From CBDBCU01 sp965242615 (GTDB taxonomy: Bacteria; Chloroflexota; Dehalococcoidia; Lucifugimonadales; UBA3495): a DNA stretch of 64,000 bases. Shown one piece after another: positions 44,335-52,384 of this stretch. The notes below the pieces were generated by a model that saw only the letters and a program-made list of their open reading frames with translations, searched no databases and had not been told where the DNA came from. Position 1 is the stretch's first letter, and each line of letters opens with the position of its first letter. The position numbers and the translations under genes are program-made. Where the stretch lies: the NCBI GenBank assembly GCA_965242615.1, contig CBDESR010000004.1, positions 744,001 to 808,000 on the forward strand, written 5' to 3'.

Positions 44335-44410
44335 GATGCCTTTACCGGCAATCTGTTATAATCAACTCAACCCGCCCGATAATCAGCCGGCCGGTTGAGG
44401 AAGTGGTCTT

Positions 44411-44632
44411 ATGCGGACTTTCCTGCAAAAGTTCATCATCCTGTTGGTAGTTGCCCTGATTGCCCTGTGCTGGATGCTGGTGCTGGGGCATCAATTGAAT
44501 TGGGGCGCGCTGAATGTCGAGCAGTACCCCTCCCTGAAGGATTCGCTGTATGGCGCCTACACCGTAGTTGCTCTGTCCATCGGCGTTACCGGCGCCGGCT
44601 TGTTGCTGGCGGTGTTCAAGAGGGAGCCGTAA
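44411..44632 (+). CDS. Small two-helix membrane protein
   Basis: 73 residues with two hydrophobic helices (about 7-27 and 48-68) joined by a loop with QYPSLKDSLYGAY. TATAAT lies upstream at about 44356 and GAGGAAG before the ATG. No family recognised. It is followed 2 nt later by another two-helix protein, so the pair may form a complex. Confidence 0.7.
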   Translation: MRTFLQKFIILLVVALIALCWMLVLGHQLNWGALNVEQYPSLKDSLYGAYTVVALSIGVTGAGLLLAVFKREP

Positions 44633-44634
44633 GC

Positions 44635-44838
44635 GTGGGCGACTTGTTCCGGCGTTTCTACGATGGAATGCAGCTGACTTTCCCGGACATTGGCACTTCT
44701 TGTCTGGGGATAGCGGCCTTATTCTTTGTGCGGTCAGTTCCGACGATGCCCTCCTTCGGCTTTAACTACTGGCTGTTGGGGATTAGCCTGGCATTTTTCC
44801 TGTCCGGCCTGTTTCTGCGGGCGTTTTACCGGGAATAG
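44635..44838 (+). CDS. Small two-helix membrane protein (GTG start)
   Basis: 67 residues from GTG 44635, with AGGGAG nine bases upstream inside the end of the previous gene. Two helices: LTFPDIGTSCLGIAALFFV and NYWLLGISLAFFLSGLFL. The last residues RAFYRE are cytosolic by the positive-inside rule. No homologue is recognised. The tight spacing to the preceding gene implies translational coupling. Confidence 0.65.
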   Translation: MGDLFRRFYDGMQLTFPDIGTSCLGIAALFFVRSVPTMPSFGFNYWLLGISLAFFLSGLFLRAFYRE

Positions 44839-45081
44839 CCAACCAGCCCGCCCCGCCCCGCCCCTCAACCGTCCGACCGGCGGATACCCGTAACGGCAAA
44901 ACACCCCTACGCTTTCCGCCGATAAAACCCCAAAGCCTAACCTAATCCGCCGCATTGCCGGCTATAACCGCCAATTGAAAATTACGCCGCTTAAACTATT
45001 GACAACTTTATGGCGACTGGTTTATTCTTTCCCCTACGAGCGCATCCCATTCCGCCCATCTACCAGCGAGGAGGAGCAGTT

Positions 45082-46359
45082 ATGCTGAAAATAGGGCATG
45101 AGGTAACCCGTCCCGGGCGCAACCTGGGCGAAGCGACGGTAACCATTCCCATTCCTGAGGAACTGGAAACCGTCCCCGGCATCCCGATGACCAAGCGGGA
45201 AGTGGACTGGTACGCCCGGGAGTATCCCCTGGAAACCATCAACATCACCGAGCGGGCCTCCCGCGACTGGGCCAACTCCCTCCGCGACCAGCACGCCGAA
45301 ATGCGGGAAATCCGCAAGGAGCATGAAAAGCTCAACCGGCCGCTCATTATGGCCTGCCGGATGACCGCCGACCTCGAACCCACCGCTGAACCCACTGGGG
45401 AGGATGTCAGCGAGCTGATTAAGAACAAAGCCCGGGAACTGGGCTTCGTCGAAGTCGGCATCACCGCCTTCGACCACCGCTACACCTTCCAGTCCAAGAA
45501 AAACAGCACCACCTACTACGAGCATTTCGTCGCCCTGGCTTACGAGCAGGACTTCGAGCCGACCCAAACCATCCCCAGCGTTGACGCCGAAATCGTCCAC
45601 TCCAGCACCTACCGCACCGAAGGCGCGGCCGCTCTGGAACTGGGCAACTACATCCGCTCCCTCGGCTACCGCGCCCAGGTGATGGGCTCCGGCGACTCCG
45701 CCGGCCCCTACATCCCCATGCACGTCGCCGCCGGCACCGGCCAGTTGGGCGCCTGCGGCTACCTGCTGACCCCCCATGTCGGCTCCCGTTGCCGTCTCGT
45801 CGGCTTGACCACCGACGCCAATGTCACCTACGACTCGCCGGTGGACTATGGCATCCACGCTTTCTGCCAGGTCTGCCAGGTCTGCGTCAACCGCTGCCCC
45901 GGCCGCGCCCTGATGCGCGACAAGATTTGGTGGCGGGGGATTGAAAAGAACAAGCTCTACTTCAAGCGCTGCCGCCCCGTAATGGCTCGCTACCTCGGCT
46001 GCGGCATCTGCATGAAGGTCTGCCCCATCCAGAAGTACGGCCTCCAGAATGTGATGGAACACTACGCCGCCACCGGCCAGGTGCTGGGCAAGGGTACCCA
46101 CGACTTGGAAGGCTACGAACTGGAAGGGAAGGGCTACTTCGGACCCGGCGAAATGCCGGTCTTCGACGGCAAGTTCTTCGATATGCCCCACGGCGGCAGC
46201 GACGAATGGGCCTTCGACCAGTTCAAGGAAAAGGCCCGGGCCTCCGGCGGCGAAGTGAGCGACGATATGCTCCAGCAGCTGAAGGACGACATCGTCCGCT
46301 CCCTGTTCCAAGCCACCGACAACGTCGGGATGATGGACGAGGACGCCGACTACATCTAA
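45082..46359 (+). CDS. Reductive-dehalogenase-like corrinoid/Fe-S protein (cytosolic RdhA homologue)
   Basis: 425 residues from ATG 45082, preceded by GAGGAGGAGCAGTT. The C-terminal ferredoxin part has two [4Fe-4S] motifs: Cys262, 265, 268, 272 (CQVCQVCVNRCP) and Cys297, 307, 310, 314 (CRPVMARYLGCGICMKVCP). Upstream, MHVAAGTGQLGACGYLLTPHVGSRCRLV is the corrinoid-domain block shared by RdhA and QueG. Respiratory RdhA proteins have a Tat signal and an RdhB anchor gene; both are missing here, so a cytosolic catabolic dehalogenase or another reductase is likelier. QueG itself is shorter and has a different C-terminus. TTGACA at 44999 with TATTCT 18 nt later may be the promoter. Confidence 0.85.
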   Translation: MLKIGHEVTRPGRNLGEATVTIPIPEELETVPGIPMTKREVDWYAREYPLETINITERASRDWANSLRDQHAEMREIRKEHEKLNRPLIMACRMTADLEPTAEPTGEDVSELIKNKARELGFVEVGITAFDHRYTFQSKKNSTTYYEHFVALAYEQDFEPTQTIPSVDAEIVHSSTYRTEGAAALELGNYIRSLGYRAQVMGSGDSAGPYIPMHVAAGTGQLGACGYLLTPHVGSRCRLVGLTTDANVTYDSPVDYGIHAFCQVCQVCVNRCPGRALMRDKIWWRGIEKNKLYFKRCRPVMARYLGCGICMKVCPIQKYGLQNVMEHYAATGQVLGKGTHDLEGYELEGKGYFGPGEMPVFDGKFFDMPHGGSDEWAFDQFKEKARASGGEVSDDMLQQLKDDIVRSLFQATDNVGMMDEDADYI

Positions 46360-46397
46360 CCGTCGGCGGCGCGTCCGCCCATCCGGATCGACCCACC

Positions 46398-46430
46398 GCG
46401 GCCGGCAGCAATTCCTTTGTTGCCGGCCGC
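46398..46430. terminator. Terminator hairpin after the RdhA-like gene
   Basis: GCGGCCGGCAGCAA, short loop, TTGTTGCCGGCCGC: a 14-bp stem with one G-T pair, followed by AGCCTTTG. Confidence 0.7.
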
Positions 46431-46500
46431 AGCCTTTGCCCGCCGCCACGCCCTTATGCTAAAATCAATCCCGCAGTATCCGAGTTATACGGAGTCCCCG

Positions 46501-46917
46501 GTGGAAAAGGTAACGATTCAAGAGGCATCCTACCGGCTGAACCTGTCCCAAGCCGAAATCCGCCGCTACATCCGCGAAGGACGCTTGCAGGCCCAGCGGG
46601 CCGGCGGCGACCAGGGCCGTACTTGGCTGGTGGAACTGCCGGCACCGGGCTGGCGGGATGATGACAAATCCCGCTATGAGGCAATGTCCGGGCAAATGCC
46701 GGTCTGGTGGTGGCCTACCGAAGCCAAATCCGGCCAAGTCCACTATGTAGCCGACCTGGGCATCGAGGAAACGGTGCCGGTCTTTCTCTGCGGCCTGGTC
46801 AGCGAAAACATCTGGACGGCGGAAACCTATACCGCCGCCGACTGCTGCCCCCAATGCCGGCAAATCGCCGCAGAGCGAGGATTGCCCGCCGCCTTGCCGG
46901 GCCCGGGGCCGCAGTAA
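46501..46917 (+). CDS. Helix-turn-helix (excisionase/MerR-like) protein with C-terminal cysteine motif
   Basis: 138 residues from GTG 46501, with GGAG a few bases upstream. The N-terminal VTIQEASYRLNLSQAEIRRYIREGRLQAQR is a winged-helix DNA-binding motif as in excisionases and MerR proteins. The C-terminal half has Trp-rich WWWPTEAKSG and ends with CCPQCRQIAAERG, a possible zinc knuckle together with the Cys in FLCGLV. It could be a small transcription regulator. The partner or target is unknown, and no integrase is nearby. Confidence 0.7.
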   Translation: MEKVTIQEASYRLNLSQAEIRRYIREGRLQAQRAGGDQGRTWLVELPAPGWRDDDKSRYEAMSGQMPVWWWPTEAKSGQVHYVADLGIEETVPVFLCGLVSENIWTAETYTAADCCPQCRQIAAERGLPAALPGPGPQ

Positions 46918-46988
46918 TTGCCATAGGACGCCGGTGTTGTATAATTGCCCGCAAGCAACAGCGGTGACAGGAGAGACGCGGGGGATTT

Positions 46989-47414
46989 ATGCCCGACAAG
47001 TACCAGGACGAAATCGAGGAAATCCTGAAAGGCATTGAGGAGACCACGCCGCTGCCGGCCGGCCGCAATCTACGGCAGCCGCCGCCCCCGGACGATTTGC
47101 CCTTGCCTTATGCGGAGCGGCCGCCCGAAATTGCGCCATCCCATCCCTCCTCCCGCCGTTGGCGAACCTTCTCCCCGGGCCGGGTCGCCTTGGCCGGCGT
47201 CGCCCTCCTGCTCATTGGCGTCCTGCTACGGAGCTTTGGCTTGCCTTTTTCCTGGCTGATTTGGGTCGGCTTGCTGGGACTGGTCGCCGGCTATCTCCTC
47301 TTTTTCATCCGCCCCCGCGGCAAAAATAACCAAGGCCAATACTGGCGCGGCCGCCCGGTAGAGTCGGAAAAGTCCTCTCTGTTGCAGCGGGTCAAAGGCT
47401 GGCTCGGGGGGTAG
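46989..47414 (+). CDS. Small membrane protein with cytosolic N-terminal segment
   Basis: 141 residues: a charged, helical start (DKYQDEIEEILKGIEE), a Pro-rich linker, two close membrane helices (about 67-85 and 88-107), and a basic tail with RPRGKNN and a final amphipathic helix. TATAAT at 46940-46945 lies 43 nt upstream. No function is recognised. Confidence 0.75.
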   Translation: MPDKYQDEIEEILKGIEETTPLPAGRNLRQPPPPDDLPLPYAERPPEIAPSHPSSRRWRTFSPGRVALAGVALLLIGVLLRSFGLPFSWLIWVGLLGLVAGYLLFFIRPRGKNNQGQYWRGRPVESEKSSLLQRVKGWLGG

Positions 47415-47480
47415 GGGGATTAGCAGTTGCCTTGCCATTAGTATTATGCCCAGCGTCGGTTAAGCCAATAGGAGGAAGTT

Positions 47481-49379
47481 ATGCCATCCGACAAACCCAC
47501 CTACGAACAGTTCCGCACGGAATGGCTGGCGGACATACAGGATGAAAGCCTGTCGCCGCTGGACAAGGGCCGGCGGTTTGCGTCCAAGCTCGTAACCCAA
47601 TGGCTGGATGTAACCAGCGATGATGACGATTTCGTCGTCTGCGACGGCTCCGGGGATGGCGGTATTGACATTGCCTACTTGAAGCGCGCCGATACCGATG
47701 TTGGCGTCCGGGATGACGGTTCCGTGGAAGGGGATACCTGGTATCTGGTGCAGAGCAAGTACGGCACTGCCTTTGCCGGTGCCGACACCATTTTGACCGA
47801 GGCCAACAAGGTCATTAACACCTTGCAGGACCGGAATCATAACCTGTCGGCAGACAGCCAGCAATTGCTGGAAAAGCTGAAATTGTTTCGGCAGCAAGCG
47901 TCGGAAGCCGACCGCATTGTGTTGGTTTTCGCCACTACTGACCCCATCAGCGAGCAAGACCGGCCGGCTCTTGAGCGGGTAAAAATCATCGGACGGCAGG
48001 AAATCATTCCCAACTTCGACGTTGAGGAAGTGTCTTTGCCCACTATTTGGGAGGAGCAGGACGCCGTCGAAATGCCCCGCCTTTCGGTCCCGGTCAAAGG
48101 ACAGTTCGCAGAGCAGGATGCCGGTCTGCTGGTAGGCACGGTTTCGCTATCCGATTTGTTCGATTTTCTGAAATTCTACAAGTCCAAGACCGGCAATCTG
48201 GACCAGCTTTACCAAAAGAATGTGCGGCAGTTCTTGGGCAGCAAGCGGAAAATCAATAAGGGTATTCGCAATACCCTGAACGAAACTCCGGAGAAATTCG
48301 GGCTTTACAATAATGGCATCACCATCGTGGTGACGGGCTATTCCAAGTTGTCCACCGACGGTATCGTCACTATGCACGATCCCTATGTCGTGAACGGGTG
48401 CCAGACCACCCGCACGATTTGGGAAGTTTTGGACGGAAAGCTCAACGCCGGTGGTACCGGGCACGACGCGGCTACCGAGTCGTGGAAGCAAAGGGTCAAC
48501 CGGGGTGGGGTAGTCACCAAAATCGTCAAGAGCGACGAAGTGGAGATTACCAACATTACCCGGTTCACCAACTCCCAGAACTCGGTTCGGGAGCAAGATT
48601 TCATCGCCTTGGACAGCGGCTTTAAGAACTGGGCCGCGGCGATGGCCGACGAGTATGGGATATTTCTGGAGATTCAACGGGGCGGTATCGAATCTCGAAA
48701 AGCTTGGGAGAAACAGCACCCGGAAACCCAAACCTATGCCGACTACGTCAATGCCTTTGACCTGATTAAGGTCTATGGCTCTGGCTGGATGTCCCGCCCG
48801 GGCGTGGCTTTCGGGAAAAACGCTCCGTTTTTGCCGGGCGGTTCGGTTTATGAGCGTATCCTTCACCGGCAAGACGGGGAGCCGGCGTTTGGCGTCAGTG
48901 ACCTGTACGCGGCGTACAAAATCAAGGGCGCCGCCGACCAGATTGGGTTTGGGCGCAGTTCCCCCATCGAAACCCGCAAGCAGTCCCGGTTCTTGTTCTA
49001 CCACGTCATAATGCGGATGTTGGGCGAGGTCATACGGCTGACTCCTCAACTCCACCAGCCGGCCATTACTGAGAGTGTTCTGACCAGTGCCGTGCTAAAG
49101 CTCGCGGCTCCTGATGCAATGGAGCATCTTAAGATGCTCAGCGACGGGGCTATTGCCCTGATTGACCGCTACTTGACCGTAGGCAGTGATAACTCTGCCT
49201 ACAACGAAACTTCCTATAAGGAAACCCACAGAAACGACTTGAACGGCTTCTTGAAGGCTGAGGGCTTGGGGCAAAAGTCCCATTCTCCGTTACTGGTGCA
49301 AGCCTTAGACATCCAGAACTCCGGTTTCAACCAATTCGGCGGGACCAAGAAGGTGGCCGAAGCCCTGCTTGCGGGTTAG
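47481..49379 (+). CDS. AIPR-family abortive-infection protein with N-terminal PD-(D/E)xK-like domain
   Basis: 632 residues. Residues ~230-500 contain the AIPR signature: NVRQFLGSKRKINKGIRNTL, then FGLYNNGITIVV and VVNGCQTTRTIWE, and ITRFTNSQNSVREQDF. The N-terminal ~150 residues hold GSGDGGIDIAYL (Asp63) and WYLVQSKYG (Gln91-Ser-Lys93), a D...QxK core like that of Mrr-type nucleases. AIPR proteins give phage resistance, presumably by sensing and cutting. It stands alone with its own AGGAGG site before the ATG and a strong terminator after it. No methyltransferase is adjacent. Confidence 0.88.
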   Translation: MPSDKPTYEQFRTEWLADIQDESLSPLDKGRRFASKLVTQWLDVTSDDDDFVVCDGSGDGGIDIAYLKRADTDVGVRDDGSVEGDTWYLVQSKYGTAFAGADTILTEANKVINTLQDRNHNLSADSQQLLEKLKLFRQQASEADRIVLVFATTDPISEQDRPALERVKIIGRQEIIPNFDVEEVSLPTIWEEQDAVEMPRLSVPVKGQFAEQDAGLLVGTVSLSDLFDFLKFYKSKTGNLDQLYQKNVRQFLGSKRKINKGIRNTLNETPEKFGLYNNGITIVVTGYSKLSTDGIVTMHDPYVVNGCQTTRTIWEVLDGKLNAGGTGHDAATESWKQRVNRGGVVTKIVKSDEVEITNITRFTNSQNSVREQDFIALDSGFKNWAAAMADEYGIFLEIQRGGIESRKAWEKQHPETQTYADYVNAFDLIKVYGSGWMSRPGVAFGKNAPFLPGGSVYERILHRQDGEPAFGVSDLYAAYKIKGAADQIGFGRSSPIETRKQSRFLFYHVIMRMLGEVIRLTPQLHQPAITESVLTSAVLKLAAPDAMEHLKMLSDGAIALIDRYLTVGSDNSAYNETSYKETHRNDLNGFLKAEGLGQKSHSPLLVQALDIQNSGFNQFGGTKKVAEALLAG

Positions 49380-49398
49380 GCAGGATTTTACCCTCTAT

Positions 49399-49434
49399 AA
49401 AAGCCGGAGAGCCTAAACAGGTTCTCCGGCTTTT
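49399..49434. terminator. Bidirectional intrinsic terminator
   Basis: AAAAGCCGGAGA...TCTCCGGCTTTT with a further inner stem around loop AAAC, giving about 16 bp, flanked by A and T runs. It serves the AIPR gene and the convergent SDR gene. Confidence 0.92.
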
Positions 49435-49462
49435 CTTTTGGCGGATGAAGGTTATTTCCCGG

Positions 49463-50260
49463 CTACACCACCGCCGAAGTTCCCCCGTCGATGTTGACCG
49501 CTATTCCCGTCAGGTAGCTGGCCCGTTCCGAGGCGAGGAAGGCGATGACATCCCCGGCTTCCTCGGTTTCGGCGATGCGGCCGAGGGGGACGCCGCGGGC
49601 TTGGGCAGTCTGGGCGTAGAAGTCGTCGAGGGAGAGGTCGGGGTTGGTTTCCTTGAGCCGTTCGTAGCGGCGGGTGTGCTGGCCGCTTTTGACGATGCCG
49701 ATGCAAACGGTGTTGACCAGGATGTTGTCTTTAGCCAGGTCTTTGGACAGGCCCTTGGTGAGGGCAATGCCGGTGGCCCGGGAAATGGAAGTAGGCATTG
49801 ACGCCGGGCCGGGAGTGCGGCCACCGAGGTTGGTGACATTGATGATGCGGCCGCCGCCGACTTTCCGCATTTCCGGGATGACGCGGCGGATGAGCCGCAC
49901 CGCGCCCCATACCTTCAGGTCAAAGTCGTACTCCCAATCAGCGTCACTGACTTCCTCGAAAGGTTTAGCCATCGATACGCCGGCGTTGTTGACCAGGATG
50001 TCCAGGCGGCCGAAGTGGTCCAGGGCGGTCTGCACTACCCGCTCGGCGCTGTCGGGGTGAGCTACATCAGCGGACAGCGGCAGTACCACGCCTTCGGTGG
50101 CGGCACGAATATCCTGGGCGGCAGCCGCCAGTTTTTCCTCGCCACGGGCGACGATGACGACTTGCGCGCCTTCGCCGGCCATTCGCTGGGCGGCGGCTTT
50201 GCCGATGCCTTCGCTGCCGCCGGTAACGATGGCTACTTTATCGGTGAAACCCATTTCCAT
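49463..50260 (-). CDS. SDR-fold protein lacking the canonical Ser-Tyr-Lys triad
   Basis: 265 residues. The Rossmann part is normal: VTGGSEGIG (12-20), SADVAHPD, LVNNAGVS. At the active site the usual SS-x-x-G reads NVTNLGG (Thr143/Asn144), and the YxxxK motif is replaced by Thr157-Ser-Ile-Ser-Arg161 (MPTSISRATG). The rest of the substrate helix (ALTKGLSKDLAKDNILVN) and the C-terminal SYLTGIAVNIDGG are typical. So it binds NAD(P) but cannot use the standard mechanism. AAGGAG lies 8 nt before the ATG, and TGCTATAAT is upstream (complement of 50352-50357). Confidence 0.85.
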   Translation of the reverse strand: MEMGFTDKVAIVTGGSEGIGKAAAQRMAGEGAQVVIVARGEEKLAAAAQDIRAATEGVVLPLSADVAHPDSAERVVQTALDHFGRLDILVNNAGVSMAKPFEEVSDADWEYDFDLKVWGAVRLIRRVIPEMRKVGGGRIINVTNLGGRTPGPASMPTSISRATGIALTKGLSKDLAKDNILVNTVCIGIVKSGQHTRRYERLKETNPDLSLDDFYAQTAQARGVPLGRIAETEEAGDVIAFLASERASYLTGIAVNIDGGTSAVV

Positions 50261-50699
50261 AACCAGAACTCCTTACGAAAAGCCGGCCGACGCCCGGGTA
50301 AAACCGCGGCAAAAGGCCGGCAGTGTCCCTAAAGGGTGAATTGACCGGGGCATTATAGCACAGGGGGTGTATCAGGGTTTTGTCCTGCGGGTTGGTGTCT
50401 TTGAGGGGCTGCACCGTACCCTTTAGTGAGCGCGCTCTCTGGATTCCTCCCTTTGGTCGGAGAATGACGTTGCGGCGGCGTGGGGTTGTGCTATGGTAGT
50501 GAAAAGGGTTAGAGAGGGTTCCGTCTCAAGGGGTTCGGGGCGGCAACCGGTTCGGGGCGAGGGGGAAAGAACCGGAATCAGCGGGAACCGGGACAAGTTG
50601 CATTTGCCGGGTTTCTGTGGCAAGGTTAGGGGCGGCGGAAAGGGCGGTTGCGGCGGGGCGGGTTGCTTTAAGGCGGGCGGGCCGGAGAGGTTGGTTGGT
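50261..50699. other. Divergent promoter region between the SDR-like gene and otsA
   Basis: 439 bp. It holds the SDR leader with extended -10 TGCTATAAT (complement of 50352-50357) and a ~90-nt leader containing GCCGGC hairpins. The otsA frame stays open back to 50493, but that extension is Gly/Arg-rich with no homology and no ribosome-binding site. I see no further gene. Confidence 0.5.
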
Positions 50700-52208
50700 A
50701 TGTGGACTAAAGAGGATTTGCAACGGCTGGTGCAGCGGCAGATTGGCGATTACCGGCTGGTTATCGTTTCCAACCGCCAGCCGTATATCCATACCCTGGT
50801 AGAGGGGCAGCCGCAATCCATTATGCCGGCCGGGGGGCTGACCAGCGCGCTGGATCCGCTGATGCAGGCGTGCGGCGGGACCTGGATTGCCTATGGGGGC
50901 GGCAGCGGCGATCGCTATGTAGTGGATTGGGATGACCGGGTGATGGTGCCGCCGGAGGATCCGGCATACGCCCTGCGGCTGGTCTGGCTGACGGAGCAGG
51001 AGGAGCAGGGGTATTATTACGGCTTTTCTAATGAAGCTTTGTGGCCGCTGTGCCATAACGCCTATACGGAGCCGATTTTTGACTGGCGGGATTGGCAGAC
51101 TTATCAGGCGGTCAACCGCAAGTTCGCCGACTTGGTGCTGGATGAAATCGGGGGGCGGCCGGCCATTGTGCTGACCCAGGATTATCATTTGGCATTGCTG
51201 CCGCAATACATCCGCAACGCAGCCCCGGACATCATCACCGGGCAGTTCTGGCATATTCCTTGGCCGCATCCGGAGATTTTCCGCATTTGTCCGTGGCAGG
51301 GGGAGTTGGTGGCGGGACTGCTGGGGAATAACCTGCTGGGGTTTCACATCGGCGACCATTGCAGCAACTTTATGGAGACGGCGGCGCGGACGCTGCCGCT
51401 GGAAGTGGACGCGGAGTATAACCGCATTGAGTATCAGGGGGAGACGACGCTGGTACGCCCCTTTCCCATCAGCATTGACTTTGACGACCTTTGCCGCTTT
51501 GCGGAGAGCGGGGAAGTGGCGGCGGAGATGGAGCGGCTGCAAGGGGAGTGGGGACTGGAGGGCAAGCTGATCGGGTTGGGGATTGACCGGGTGGACTATA
51601 CCAAGGGTATCCCGCATCGGTTCCGGGCGATTGGGCGGTTTCTGGAGAAGTACCCGGAGTATCTGGGCAAGGTGGTGTTTGTGCAGGCGGGGGTGTTGAG
51701 TCGGAGCGATATTGACGCCTATCAGCAGCTGGCGGCGCAGATTGACGGGCTGCTGGATGACATCAACAGCCGGTTTGCCCGGGACGGGTGGCAGCCGATT
51801 ATCTATATGCCGGACGATTTGCCGGCGGTTACTTTGATGGCGCTGCGGCGTTTGGCCCGGTTCTGCATTGTCAGTTCGCTGCACGATGGGATGAACCTGG
51901 TGGCCAAGGAGTTCGTAGCCAGCCGCTTTGACAATGACGGGGTGCTAATCCTCAGTCCTTTTACCGGGGCGGCGTTGGAGTTGACGCAGTCGCTGATTGT
52001 CAATCCTTACGCTACGGAGGATCTGGCGGAGGCGATACGGGAGGCGGTGACGATGCCGGCGGCGGAACGGGCTTATCGGATGGCGCAGATGCGGGCGACG
52101 GTGCGGGAGAATAACATTTACAAGTGGGCGGCGCGGCTGCTGGTGGAGTTAATCCAGTGCGCCCGGCGTTCGACATCGGGACTGGCGCAATTGGCCGGGG
52201 TGCGTTAG
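50700..52208 (+). CDS. otsA: Alpha,alpha-trehalose-phosphate synthase
   Basis: 502 residues from ATG 50700 (MWTKEDL), with GGAGAGG upstream. GT20 enzyme that makes trehalose 6-phosphate from a nucleotide-glucose and glucose 6-phosphate. Hallmarks: VIVSNRQPY and PAGGLTSALDP at the N-terminus, QDYHLALLPQYIR, FWHIPWPHPEIFR, GIDRVDYTKGIPHR (phosphate-binding Arg and Lys) and SLHDGMNLVAKEFVASR. It pairs with otsB 176 bp downstream. The product is a compatible solute and stress protectant. The GIDRVDY and WHIPWP forms are found in a subgroup of actinobacterial and Chloroflexi-type enzymes (inference). Confidence 0.94.
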   Translation: MWTKEDLQRLVQRQIGDYRLVIVSNRQPYIHTLVEGQPQSIMPAGGLTSALDPLMQACGGTWIAYGGGSGDRYVVDWDDRVMVPPEDPAYALRLVWLTEQEEQGYYYGFSNEALWPLCHNAYTEPIFDWRDWQTYQAVNRKFADLVLDEIGGRPAIVLTQDYHLALLPQYIRNAAPDIITGQFWHIPWPHPEIFRICPWQGELVAGLLGNNLLGFHIGDHCSNFMETAARTLPLEVDAEYNRIEYQGETTLVRPFPISIDFDDLCRFAESGEVAAEMERLQGEWGLEGKLIGLGIDRVDYTKGIPHRFRAIGRFLEKYPEYLGKVVFVQAGVLSRSDIDAYQQLAAQIDGLLDDINSRFARDGWQPIIYMPDDLPAVTLMALRRLARFCIVSSLHDGMNLVAKEFVASRFDNDGVLILSPFTGAALELTQSLIVNPYATEDLAEAIREAVTMPAAERAYRMAQMRATVRENNIYKWAARLLVELIQCARRSTSGLAQLAGVR

Positions 52209-52265
52209 CCGGGTCAAGTCCGGTCAAGCCGTCCGCCAAGGGCAAGGCTGTAACATATAGAAACC

Positions 52266-52333
52266 GTCATTCCCGTGAAAACGGGAATCCAGAGTCCCCA
52301 GCCTTTCTGGATTCCCACTTTCGTGGGAATGAC
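52266..52333. repeat. REP-like palindromic element
   Basis: Two 27-nt halves: GTCATTCCCGTGAAAACGGG... at 52266-52292 and its near-complement ending CGTGGGAATGAC at 52307-52333, separated by 14 nt. Each half is also a hairpin by itself. It resembles the dispersed GTCATTCCCGCGAAAGCGGGAATCCAG repeats of many bacteria. A single half recurs at 54407-54433. It lies in the otsA-otsB gap. Confidence 0.85.
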
Positions 52334-52384
52334 GATAGGTAGGCCGCAAGGTATAGGCGATAGCCTTGCGGTCAAGGGTTGTTT

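Noticed and set aside
45034..46449. 471-codon minus-strand frame opposite the RdhA-like gene
   Set aside because: The + strand encodes two canonical [4Fe-4S] motifs; the minus frame has only Ala/Gly/Val-rich composition.
50493..50699. 69-codon N-terminal extension of otsA
   Set aside because: Gly/Arg-rich, no similarity to OtsA, no ribosome-binding site; ATG 50700 has GGAGAGG and begins where the family begins.
52266..52333. Possible CRISPR repeat
   Set aside because: Only two inverted halves and one distant half copy; no regularly spaced direct repeats, spacers or cas genes.
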